Assembly: GCA_004794655.1 (NCBI GenBank)
Contig: SMMW01000585.1
Location: 10,167,501 to 10,231,500, forward strand
Length of the DNA: 64,000 bases
From: Marisa cornuarietis
Lineage: Eukaryota; Mollusca; Gastropoda; Architaenioglossa; Ampullariidae
Reading direction: 5' to 3'
Shown: positions 46,031 through 56,269 of the stretch, one piece after another
Numbering within the stretch: the stretch's first letter is position 1
Layout of the letters: each line of letters starts with the position of its first letter
Made by a program: the position numbers and the translations under genes
Notes under the pieces: model-generated
Databases searched by the model: none
What the model saw: only the letters and a program-made list of their open reading frames with translations
What the model was told of the DNA's origin: nothing

Positions 46031-47202
46031 GTCCAACCAGCAAAATCATGGCTAGTGACTCATAGCTTTCTAGCGTTAATAAATTCTCAAGTTTTTATTT
46101 TAATGTCATATTCCACCGTCACGAAGACACCTACTTGTCCTTACACGTACGCTAACTGCCGTGTAAGGCATTTAAAAAAAATGCCAGTCTAAAATCTCAG
46201 GAACTGAATTTTGTCTTTTAGTCCTCATTTCTAATTCCGTCCCATTAAGAAAAAGTGCTGTAAAAACTCAGTCTTAATGTCTTCTCCAGTGGAACGAAAC
46301 TCATTAGGATTTTTTTCCTTTTAACTCGAAATATAAACATATTGGTAGTGTAACTACTTTTACATGAATTCTACCCAAGATGGCGCTTTATAAAGGTTGT
46401 AAGGGGGAGGGTTGGGGTGGAGCGTTGACTCAATCATCTGCCAATTCGACCTAGTCGGTTCCACCACGCATGAGTCGATTCGTCCACAGCCAAAAGTCGA
46501 TTCGAACACAACCAAGGACGACTCGAGCACACAAGTTTACAAAAATTACGAAAATAAGTTTCTTTTCTCGTGAAGTTGAGCTTAAAAAATTGAAGTCTCA
46601 AAAACATGAAGAAATCGGAATTACAAAACACTATAACTTATCTCGACTCTGTTTGCATGCACATCTACACAATCGACAAGAAAGACAAATACGTGGACCA
46701 GCAAATAATAATATTAGAGGTTGTCCTCTCCTCCACGACAAAAATGTCGATGAACGTCAGTCCGCGTAAATAATGATCTTGACTTTGTACTCAGAATGTA
46801 TTATATTCAGTTGTAACAAACTGAAGACTCGACGGGTCGAAGCTGTGAAGCAGAGGTAAGGTTACTCCAAGATTACCTACAAAACAAAAGCGTTTCGGGA
46901 TCCTGTAATTGGAAACAGGTGCAGATCTTGGAGACCAGCTGATAATCTAGAGGTACCTGACTTGTGGACGGACTATAACTATGGGTACACAAGACTTGCA
47001 AGAGCTGTAGGTATCAAGGTAAATAAGGCAAAGCCACGAGGTATAGATGTACCTCTGCTACATAGCTACTGCCACAGGGCTGGTCTGCAAGAGTGCTTCG
47101 ATGTTTCCGTTCATCATTCAGACAGTGAGTTCTTCTTTGGACTTTAATATATGGGCAAGGCAATCATTCGGGCAGTCGATACACGGGCTTTAAAAACCCC
47201 GT
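45326..47202 (+). repeat. Direct repeat flanking C1q gene 3, left unit
   Basis: This 1877-bp unit is repeated at 49104-50944 with a few percent difference. It contains the 3' part of a LINE, an unassigned middle with GTCGATTCG-type repeats near 46470-46520, and a promoter-like end (GGGCTTTAAAAACCCCGT). That end stops just before the unique 5' end of C1q gene 3. Confidence 0.92.
47189..47195 (+). promoter_or_regulatory. Possible TATA-like element of C1q gene 3
   Basis: CTTTAAAAACC lies about 80 bases before the start codon of gene 3, where a core promoter is expected. It differs from the TATATAAG arrangement of copies 1 and 2. The same element is present at 50931-50938 with no gene after it. 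Confidence 0.4.
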
Positions 47203-47270
47203 GTAACTACGATCATTATCATTGTTCGTTAGCAGGCTGTGAGCACTCTCCTGTCTCGTCGCTTTACAAA

Positions 47271-48317
47271 ATGCAGGCTGCCAAGTTGAAATTCGTAATG
47301 CTGCTGGCTACAAGCTCCTTACTAGGGCAGGGTAAGAGCGGTTTTAAATATTTTGTAGGAAACTCTGGATAAAGCATTGGTTATACACATTCTAATTTGT
47401 AAAATTCTGAATTTAAAATAAAACGCACTTACGCTTTCCACTTAAAATTCCATATCTTGTATTAAAACAATACTTCCTATGAAAAATACTAGTATACTGA
47501 CTCCTCCTTCATGTCTTAATTGGGCGATCCGGTTAGCCCTTGTCAGCAATACAATAAGTTAGTTAATTGTTGTTTTATGAAAAGTCAGCAACTAAGGCTA
47601 TCTCATGGCAAAGCAATACAGTAAGGATTGGCGGTCCTGGGTTCAGCTCTCGTCTCGGGCACGCTCTTCTTTCTCTGCATGTGGCATCTGTTTACAGGGC
47701 TGGCTGCCTTGCCGTGATATAACCTTAGTTGCTGGCTCGGCGTAAAATGCTAATTACACCTCCCTCCCATGTCTTTATTATTGCGTGCACTTTAGTTTTA
47801 AACATACCCATAATCAGCCAGCCTGCCGTCCAGTCTCATGTTTGTCAGCAAATTAGATCAAATTCATGTTTCCTTTACAAATTTCTGAACTCTCTCATTT
47901 TTTTAAGGTGTCCTGGGACAAGTGGCATTTCTGGCTCAGTTTTCCTCAGAATATGTCTCAGCGCCCGCAACTGGTCCGCATATCTTCAATAACGCCATCT
48001 TTAACCATGGCAACGCGTATAGCCCCAGCACCGGCAAATTCACGGCTCCAGCCCAAGGAGTGTACTTGTTCACGGCCCAGGTGTTCACCAACGGCAAGCA
48101 GAGAGTGATGGTAGATGTCAGACGAAATGGCACACCTGTCTCCAGGATGGCTCTTAACACCACACAGACTGGCGATGCAGAAAGCGTGTCCACTGCAGTT
48201 ACTCTGGCATTAGCAGCTAATGACCAGGTCTGGGTAGAAACGGCTAATCCATTATACCCTGGTAATTACTGGGGACTGATGCATACCTTTTTCTCTGGGT
48301 ATAAGGTGTGCGGCTGA
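47271..48317 (+). CDS. Secreted globular C1q-domain protein, copy 3
   Basis: Exons 47271-47331 and 47908-48317 give 156 residues. The signal peptide is longer (MQAAKLKFVMLLATSSLLGQ). The C1q domain begins VAFLAQFSSEYVSAPATGPH. The first about 50 codons of exon 2 differ from copies 1 and 2 at many places (NHGNAYSPSTGKFTAPAQGV and YLFTAQ instead of YGSAYSPSS, TSATYHFTAQ). From TTCACGGCCCAGG onward about 240 bases are identical to copy 2. The last codon TGC of the twins is TGA here, so the terminal Cys is lost (KVCG). The intron (576 bp) holds a SINE and is unrelated to the twins' intron. The upstream promoter also differs. Confidence 0.93.
47590..47750 (+). mobile_element. tRNA-headed SINE in the C1q gene 3 intron
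   Basis: GCAATACAGTAAGGATTGGC, then CCTGGGTTCAGCTCTCGTCT and TGTGGCATCTGTTTACAGGG, match the SINE at 55352-55514. The box-B-like GGGTTCAGCTC is kept; the A-box half is decayed. Confidence 0.65.
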
Positions 48318-48449
48318 TAAGGAAATCGGAGCTTATGCAAATAATCGGTTTTCACCGTTTGCTTGACCATTCTTAATTCCACATTTCTCTGTTACTAATG
48401 TTAGTGATATTTTTGTCTAGCACCCTTTCTTTTTGTATGAAATTTAAAC

Positions 48450-49103
48450 ATACGAAATTAATGAATGCAACGATAAAATGAAATCAGTATATAAGATAGA
48501 TGGTGAATATTGGAACTCAAAATCATAGTGCCACCATATCAAATGGTAATGTAAGATACATTTATTATTTAGCAATAGAGCTTAAGAGCTTACAAAATAA
48601 AATAATGTGTTCAGTGTTCAACAAAACAAATAATTCCAAAATGTCGAACGTATACATCTAATCGGGACGTAGATTTGGACACATGTCTAGCTGAAGACGA
48701 CGACTCCATAAGTTGCAAACAACAGACCGTGTTATTGAGACACATTTGGCCGCGTAAACAAATTAACGTCGAAGACTTGGGTTGTTTTTTTTGTTTTTTT
48801 TTATATCTTTCTTCGCTAGAAATGTTTCTAAAATTGTCCATTAAGATAATAGTTATATCACGAAAGAAAGTTCAAGAACATATCTGTCTGTTTACTCCTT
48901 TCAGCGCTGAATAAAATGACTGTTCGGTTAATTTTTGTTTGTATTTTGTTACTTTAACCATGTCACATTGGATTTCAATTTTGCTTTTTGATCGGTGTTG
49001 AGTGTTTGTGAAGGATGAAAGCTGCAAAACCTGACATGGACTTCTTTGTACACATACACACTCACCAGAACAAATGATACATTTTTACAGGACAAGCACA
49101 TTA
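48450..49103 (+). repeat. 3' flank of C1q gene 3, copy of the conserved flank
   Basis: It repeats the segment found after copies 1 and 2 and at 41353-42130, with AATAAA at 48910-48915. It ends abruptly at the start of the second direct-repeat unit (49104), which marks a duplication junction. Confidence 0.85.
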
Positions 49104-50944
49104 GACTCTAAATCTTTCACCTGCTAAACATTCGTCGTATTCTGGGCATATCCTGGGAGGACAGGGTATCCATGCTGCCAGGCCAGCATGTTTACTCTGC
49201 TCAGACAGCACAGGCTACGATGCTAGACCATATCCACAACATAAAGGATGACCGCATTCTTTATGGTGAACTGGCTTTTGGGAGGAGAGCCACTAGTCGC
49301 CCTAAACTGCGATTTAAAGACGTCTGCAAAAGCGCCATGAAAGCATTAGATCTTGACACTGAGAACTGGAAGAGTTTTGCAGCTAAGCACACGAGGTGGA
49401 GAAGCACTCTTTTGAGTCTGTGGAAGAGAAACTATTGAACACCGCAGCTGACAAACGGACACGCAGGAAGTCCACCATCTAAAAATACAAGTTACAATAC
49501 ACAGACTTATCCGTTGTACTAGACATTGTTATTCGTGCATTGGCATATTTTCCAGACACACGCGCAACTGCTACAGCCAAAAGTCAACCAGTCATGCTAG
49601 GATGTGCCTATACTGTACACACGACCTCCACCATCATCCCCCTCCCGTACAGCATGGCGTCCTCTCTACTAGTAGATGCGAGTCATGCGACTGCAAACTC
49701 TTCGACATCAGAGGAAAATGTTTTCAAGACAAAGACTACATACATACCTTCCCTTTAGTCAACCTGTCACCTGCAGCTGCCTTCAGAAAACGTTAATGTG
49801 CAACCAGCAAAATCATTGCTAGTGACTCATAGCTTTCTTGCTAATAAATTCTCAAGTTTTTATTTTAATGTCAGATTCCACCGTCACGAAGAGACACCTA
49901 CTTGTCCTTACACGTACGCAAACTGCCGTGTAAGGCATTTTTTTAAAAAAAAATGACAGTCTAAAATCTCAGGAACTGAATTTTGTCTTTTAGTCCTCAT
50001 TTCTAATTCCGTCCCATTAAGAAAAAGTGCTGTAAAAACTCAGTCTTAATGTCTTCTCCTGTGGAACGAAACTCATTAGGATTTTTTCCTTTTAACTCGA
50101 AATATAAACATATTGGTAGTGTAACTACTTTTACATGAATTCTACCCAAGATGGCGCTTTATAAAGGTTGTAAGGGGGAGGGTTGGGGTGGAGCGTTGAC
50201 TCAATTCGACCTAGTCGGTTCCACCACGCATGAGTCGATTCGTCCACAGCCAAAAGTCGATTCGAACACAACCAAGGACGACTCGAGCACACAAGTTTAC
50301 GAAAATTAGTTTCTTTTCTCATGAAGGTGAGCTTAAAAATTGGAGTCTCAAAAACATGAAGAAATCGGAATTACAAAACACTATAACTTATCTCGACTCT
50401 GTTTGCATGCACATCTACACAATCGATAAGAAAGAGAAATACGTGGACCAGTAAATAATAATATTAGAGGTTGTCCTCTCCTCCACGACAAAAATGTCGA
50501 TGAACGTCAGTCCGCGTAAATAATGATCTTGACTTTGTACTCAGAATGTATTATATTCAGTTGTAACAAACTGAAGACTCGACGGGTCGAAGCTGTGAAG
50601 CAGAGGTAACGTTACTCCAAGATTACCTACAAAACAAGAAGCGTTTCGGGATCCTGTAATTGGAAACAGGTGCAGATCTTGGAGATCAGCTAAGGTACCT
50701 GACTTGTGGACGGACGATAACTATGGGTACACAAGACTTGCAAAAGCTGTAGGTATCAAGGTAAATAAGGCAAAGCCACGAGGTATAGATGTACCTCTGC
50801 TACATAGCTACGGCCACAGAGCTGATCTGCAAGAGTGCTTCGATGTTTCCGTTTATCATTCAGACAGTGAATTCTTCTTTGGACTTTAATATATGGGTAA
50901 GGCAATCATTCGGGCAGTCGATACACGGGCTTTAAAAACCCCGT
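49104..50944 (+). repeat. Direct repeat flanking C1q gene 3, right unit
   Basis: Second copy of 45326-47202, 1841 bp, with the same LINE 3' fragment and the same promoter-like end at GGGCTTTAAAAACCCCGT. After the end there is unrelated sequence (CAAATGGGGGCC) instead of a C1q exon, so this is a gene-less promoter copy. Confidence 0.92.
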
Positions 50945-51179
50945 CAAATGGGGGCCTTCAAATGAAACAAGGGGCCCCTCGAAACAAACACATTTTCACT
51001 GCTTTTTCCGATAAACATTTTTTATACAACAAAATACTATTAATCACAAAAAATTGAAGATTAATCACATAGATATGTTTTCTTTCATGTCGATAAATTA
51101 TCTTTCATCATCATCATCAGTGTGATCATAGCATCCTAAATTTGCAAACCAATTAGTCTTTGTGTCTATCTCATTGGGC

Positions 51180-51690
51180 TATGAGCTAATGTTTAGACAG
51201 TTTTCATGTGTCTTATTAGTGCAGGGGTTTGAATGTTTCTCCTCGAGGCAACTTCTACGAGAAGACTTTATTAGGTTTTGATGGCTGAAGCCCCCTCTCA
51301 CAGCCTGCATTGTGGTATAGCATAAGGTGGCACAGCTTTCCAAGAACCAGCAAAGTGGAAAATGAATCCCTGTGAAAGTCAAATAACAGCTTGTGGAATC
51401 TCTCCGATATCCATTCTGCGTTAGTTTCTTTGACCACAATCCATTCCTCTAAATTGCTGCTTTGTCAAGCAAGATTTTACTGGATTTTCTGCCCACTTGT
51501 CCTGGTTTTCAAAAGAAATCTGTTAAGATATTTAAGTCTCCATAGGGTGTTCTGTCTTCTGCAGACAGGAAAAAGATGGGGCGCATGGAAAGAACTGAAT
51601 GCAGAGGCAACATCACCTGCATGTTTTGGGAATCTGTCATTAATGTTCTTGCACAGATTGTCGCAAAAGCAACCCTGATATGATAGCTTT
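51180..51690 (-). pseudogene. Decayed hAT-type transposase C-terminus (ZNF862-like)
   Basis: Minus-strand frames give CDNLCKNINDRFPKHAGDVA, then RRQNTLWRLKYLNRFLLKT. After a shift, FSTLLVLGKLCHLMLYHNAG followed by CERG and FSHQNLIKSSRRSCLEE. CERGFSxQNxIKxxxRS is the dimerisation-domain signature of hAT/ZNF862-type transposases. Stops and at least one frameshift break it. Confidence 0.65.
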
Positions 51691-51699
51691 TATGGCCTG

Positions 51700-53530
51700 T
51701 GATGTATCACGTTATTTCTAAGTGTTATATAATACCGCCGCCATAAGTTCCGAAAAGGTCATGAGGACTGAAATAAATTAGAATTGAAATCTTTCTGAAG
51801 AATTTCAGCCTCCAAAGAGCGTCTGTGGTCGGAAGGTCTGAATGTCTCTGCAGCGTCTTCGTTCGGCTTGTAAACGCGTTATTCGGATTGTTTTAGGCAA
51901 CTTTACATCTCATGCCTTCGTCCTCGTTCATTAGGCAAAACCATTTCTTCAGCCATTCACACTGACAGGTTCTCTGGATGCGTGGTTTTTTACAAGCGGT
52001 CTCTGTCTCAATTTGTCGGTTTCGCCATCTTTCGATTTGTTATCTACATTTTCAGTTCCAACAATGTGTGCGGCACACACACTCTGACGAGTTTCTGTTT
52101 CTTTCTGTTCTTGTCGATTTCTAATTTCTGGGGCATCTTCTGTTGTTCTGGTCGTGAACGAACAAACAGTTGACAGTCGCGTTCACTTCGTTTTCAACTC
52201 GCTTGCTTCCAATTCCCTTTGATGGATCCCGTCCCAAATGTTCTCGCTGTAGGCGCGTCAACGATTTACTTCCTGGCGCGAAATTTGAAGCAGGTTACAT
52301 CAGATGGCTAACAACTGCATGGTCAGTTTGAAAACTGTCCAGTCATTAGCATCGATTCTAGTGGGTCGGTTTCAAACCAGCGTGAAGAATGACAACAATT
52401 ATTTTTGAAGAGCTGCATCGCGTGTTCAAAAGTGCGCCAGCCACGGGATTTTTGCGGACGCACATGGTCGCGCTGACTTTCAGACTATGCGACCCTCAGC
52501 GAAATTTTGCGGGAATCCCGCGAGGCCGCAGCCTAGAATTACCTCTGTCCATGTTCAACCGTCGTTATTGTCCATAAATGGATGCTAGCAATGTTGATGA
52601 TCTGTGTATCCAGTTCCGTAAAACATAATTTTCCACTTTTTAATGAATGAATACATAAATTCAGTAGGTGAAATGACGTCAGTTTGCAGAATATGACGAA
52701 GATTGGAATTGTAATGTCGAAATTAAAAATAGTAGTCCCTATGTAGCAATAGTGTTTTAGAAACAAATACTGTATCAAACGATGAAAAGTGTTTCTAAGC
52801 TATCGAACTGCTTTATCTGACCAAAAGGCAAATTCGCTGGAAGTTGGAGAGGACGATTCTTTAGACTGCATAGAAAAAATGAACTGCATTATTTAGGCAC
52901 AATGGACCACAATGTACAGTAAGTGAATCAACATTGAAGGCTCCAGTTGTCTGTTTTGATTAAAAATGTCCCTCAGCTTTTCTCTGTATGGAATAACTTT
53001 AGGCGCAGAAACTTTACGAACAGATCTATTTGCTTCTTTCTGTGAAAAGTATAAAGACTGCTCGGCTGGTTTTTTTTATCCGGTTTGTTACTCATGTCAC
53101 CTTAATTGAGCACTCATGGTCTTGTGTAAGTGTTGAATGCGTGTGACTGATGTAAGCTGTCATAGAATCACATACCACAGCGTGCATTCATAAGGCACTT
53201 TAAAGTTATGAGTACCGACGAAATGGTGTGCACGAATGAGTACTTGCAGAATGGTGTGCTCATGTATGAGCTATTTCGCTGCTTGCTCTCGCAGCCTTGC
53301 TTTCATCCTGCTCCGGGAAGCACCACCAAATAGTGTTCGGCGGTCAAGGCAGTCCAGGAAGCTGTTCTTGTCTTGCTGTGAGACGTTCTATTCCCTCTGC
53401 GTAGTCTGCAATAGACTTTCGCAAACGGTTAAAAGTAGTTTATCACTTTAACTGTTAGGTCAGCTCGTCCAATGTGTGGATGTGGACTTTAATCGCCCAT
53501 ACAGAGAGCAGAATTCAGGTATTCGAGAGC
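51700..53530. other. No supported gene
   Basis: Open frames here are 62-79 codons without a domain pattern. A somewhat GC-rich patch near 52200-52560 includes a 62-codon frame I do not recognise. The 53230-53450 frame may be the start of the LINE relic that follows. Confidence 0.35.
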
Positions 53531-53905
53531 TATTGCCTGAGGAGGCTGCTCCGGATCTCGTTCAGGGAACATAAGACCCACGGAGTTACATTATATAATT
53601 CCGTGATAAGACCAATGACTTTGTGAGAAACATGGTTTCCACTCTCGCAGGACTCCAGGAAGCCTTACTTGCAACAGTAAAGCGGCGTAAGCTGGTCTGG
53701 TTTGTCCATGGCACGACAGTCCCTCAAGATACCTCGGAGGGCGGTCGGTGCCGCGGAGACCAGAGAAAGAACTGGCTTACGAACGTGAAGGAGTGGACTG
53801 GTCGTCCTGAGCACGACCTGCTCACCATTGCTCAAAACAGGCTTGAGTGCCTACTGCGTCTATCCATTTGCTCTCCTAACGACCGGTACCAATCAAGGAA
53901 CAAAT
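53530..53905 (+). mobile_element. LINE C-terminal relic
   Basis: CLRRLLRISFREHKTHGVTL (from about 53534), then LLATVKRRKLVWFVHGT and, in frame, GGRCRGDQRKNWLTNVKEWT with LLTIAQNRLECL. This is the well-known C-terminal block of a LINE endonuclease-RT protein (usual form KRRKLxWFGH...RGRQRKxWxDNVKEWT). It is isolated and truncated. Confidence 0.8.
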
Positions 53906-54444
53906 GACTAAAGATCGACTTAAAGACGCGCCGAAACGACACATTTAATCTTATAGTACACACTTATAGTTTACTGATTACGCTGTCTGAAAAAAAAAAG
54001 GTTGGTGATAATTTCCTTCACTTCATGGCAACGTTTCTGACTAGTACTGCTGCTCATGCGGCAAGACAAGCTCACTGCGATGTATTCTCTCAGTTGCTAA
54101 CTCGGCGCATAATACCAACAACGAACCATCTGTGGAGACAGTTATTCAATTTCGTCTTATTGAAAACTGAGGGAAGCGTTAAAACTCAAGCGCCTGAAAC
54201 AGGGCAGGCAAGACGTTTGATACCTGTGTGGAGCAATAACTTCCCAACCGTCTGACCAGGTGTGGAATGGTTATCTGACCTCCAACGGGGTTGGGAGAGG
54301 GAAAGGCTGCGAGGTAGTGATGTGCACCGCGCTCTCTCTCTCACACACACAATTACCCCCAAAGACGTGCAGTTTCTAATACGTCACTCACTAGCGACCG
54401 ATAGTTTGGGCTTACCATACCGTGTTCCTTAACTCGAGATAGAC
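53906..54444. other. No supported gene
   Basis: A 76-codon open frame at 54025-54255 has no domain pattern. A (CT/CA)-rich stretch lies at 54330-54355. Nothing else could be supported. Confidence 0.35.
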
Positions 54445-54840
54445 ATAATAATAATAATAAATGCAAAAATTTGTAAAGCGCACACTCACACTCCTAAGGA
54501 GCATGCTCAGCGCTAAAAACAATAACGAGACATGTGCAACATACACGGGACAGGAAAACAAACAACATATAAACTATGAAAGAAGAAGCAATAGTACTGA
54601 TGATGAATAAAAACAAATACAGAAAAAAATGAGGAACCAAATGATGAGGACTGAGAGGAAGACAAGCAGGGAAGTCGCAATCAGCGGAGACGGGAAGGGT
54701 GTGAAAAGGACTAGCATTGTGGGAACTGGTGTTAGGAATAATGTTTAAGGAAAAGGTACGTTTTGAGTGCACATTTAAAGGATTCAATGGCAGTTAGGTG
54801 GCGGATATGGAAAGGCAGAGAGTTCCATTGTTTCGCTGCA
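54445..54840 (-). mobile_element. L2-like LINE 3' end
   Basis: On the minus strand NPLNVHSKRTFSLN (usual SFKxxLKTxLF) is followed by C/T-rich sequence. It ends in AGCGCTGAGCATGCTCCTTA, GCGCTTTACAAATTT and (TTA)n. These termini match those at 26215-26280 and 61413-61480. Confidence 0.65.
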
Positions 54841-55351
54841 TAGAACCTTAAAAAAAAATCTACACATTTCACCAGCTTGCAATTTATCGAAGACTGTGGA
54901 GGAGGGGGGTCACCATCCCATTACTTCCTCCTATGAACGTGATTAATTCAAGAGAAACAAATAATCCTAGCAAGTATACTGAACAAATAATGGTGTATAA
55001 CTGTTGGTTCTTACCACTGTCACTGAATGCATCAGCAGACCCCATAACAAGCGAAAATGAATTTACAATGATTCGTTTGTTAATAATTTTGCCGTTGAGA
55101 AACATAATTTGATAAGAATGAAAACATTTCACAGCTTTTTGAGTGTTTCTTCAATTAAAGCAAAAATATTCCTCTGTTTGGTTGTATGTTCCCCCTTTGA
55201 CTCAGCAACACCCTTTTCGGGGAATTCCTCCTATGTCAGTTAACTTCACCAACTGAGTGGCTAATTAATCGGGAGTTAGTTCGCCTGTCGGATTAAGTTA
55301 CCCAGCTGTAAGTGCCCTACGCAAGTTAAGGCAATTTTATTAATTTGGGGG

Positions 55352-55514
55352 CATTTGGTGTTTTATACCGAACCAGCAAACACGGCAGTCAGCCCTGTAA
55401 ACAGATGCCACATGCAGAAAAAGAACAGCGTGCCCAAGACGACAACTGAACCCAAGACAGCCAACCTTCACTGTATTGGTGACAGACACTAACCGTTGCG
55501 CCACCGCACGGCCA
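55352..55514 (-). mobile_element. tRNA-derived SINE
   Basis: Read on the minus strand it begins GGCCGTGCGGTGGCGCAACG then GTTAGTGTCTGTCACC. TGGCGCAACGG fits a pol III A-box and GGGTTCAGTTG, about 35 bases later, a weak B-box. The body continues CTTGGGCACGCTGTTC and CATCTGTTTACAGGGCTGAC. It is the best-preserved copy of the family also seen at 47590 and 7203. Confidence 0.7.
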
Positions 55515-56269
55515 ACTTTATTCATGGGCAAATGGCCGAGGGCCGTAAAGACAAGTCCTTTTCTAACAGCAGACGAATCACTTGGTTGCCTCCCTTAGTG
55601 TTTTAGACCAACTTCACCATGCCAAATGCAAATGTTTCAAAATGCATTAAAAAAAAAAATCGAAAGACTGGCATAATGATCAAAGAATCAGTCTGATCAA
55701 AAGTGACCAACAGACAAGGCATCTCCCCCAACCCCCTCATAAAAGAGACTGGGTTGATGTTAAATCAGATCTTTTGGAAGTAACCAGATTTACACTGCAC
55801 TTTTCAATGATCACCCCTTTCTGTAGCATGGCAAAATTTCATTAATGATAAGAAATAAGTATTATGCAGCTGACAAACAACAAGTTAAATAGTGTGGGTT
55901 AAGCGAAAAAATTTACAAACTTTCTTATTTGTTGATGAAGTTGCTTCATTTTTCTGGTCCTTATTTAATATCTTAGTTCAAAATATTCTGTCATATATTT
56001 TCAAACTGTTATCAAGACAAAAATTCTTTTAAAACTTAAAAGACATTGGATTAAAGTGTGAAAATCTTCTGATAAAAAGCTTTTAAACTTTATTGAAATT
56101 TTCTAAGAATAACTTGAGATGATCCACCCACACACACTCACTCGCCCACTCGTTCTGGAATATGTACAGTATGGTAGCCATGCTTAGGTCAAGGCAGCAC
56201 TCCTAGTAAAAATTTTTTCGCTACATTATCACAGTGAAATTATTTAGTGTTTGTAAAACACCTTCTGCC
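55515..56269. other. RAD51AP1-like 3' UTR and intergenic
   Basis: No coding frame of note. The minus-strand 3' UTR of the RAD51AP1-like gene should extend into this interval. No unambiguous cleavage signal was assigned. Confidence 0.4.

Noticed and set aside
46470..46769. A protein-coding gene in the duplicated flank unit
   Set aside because: The frame is not conserved in the second unit (shifted and shortened at 50230-50454), so there is no sign of coding constraint.
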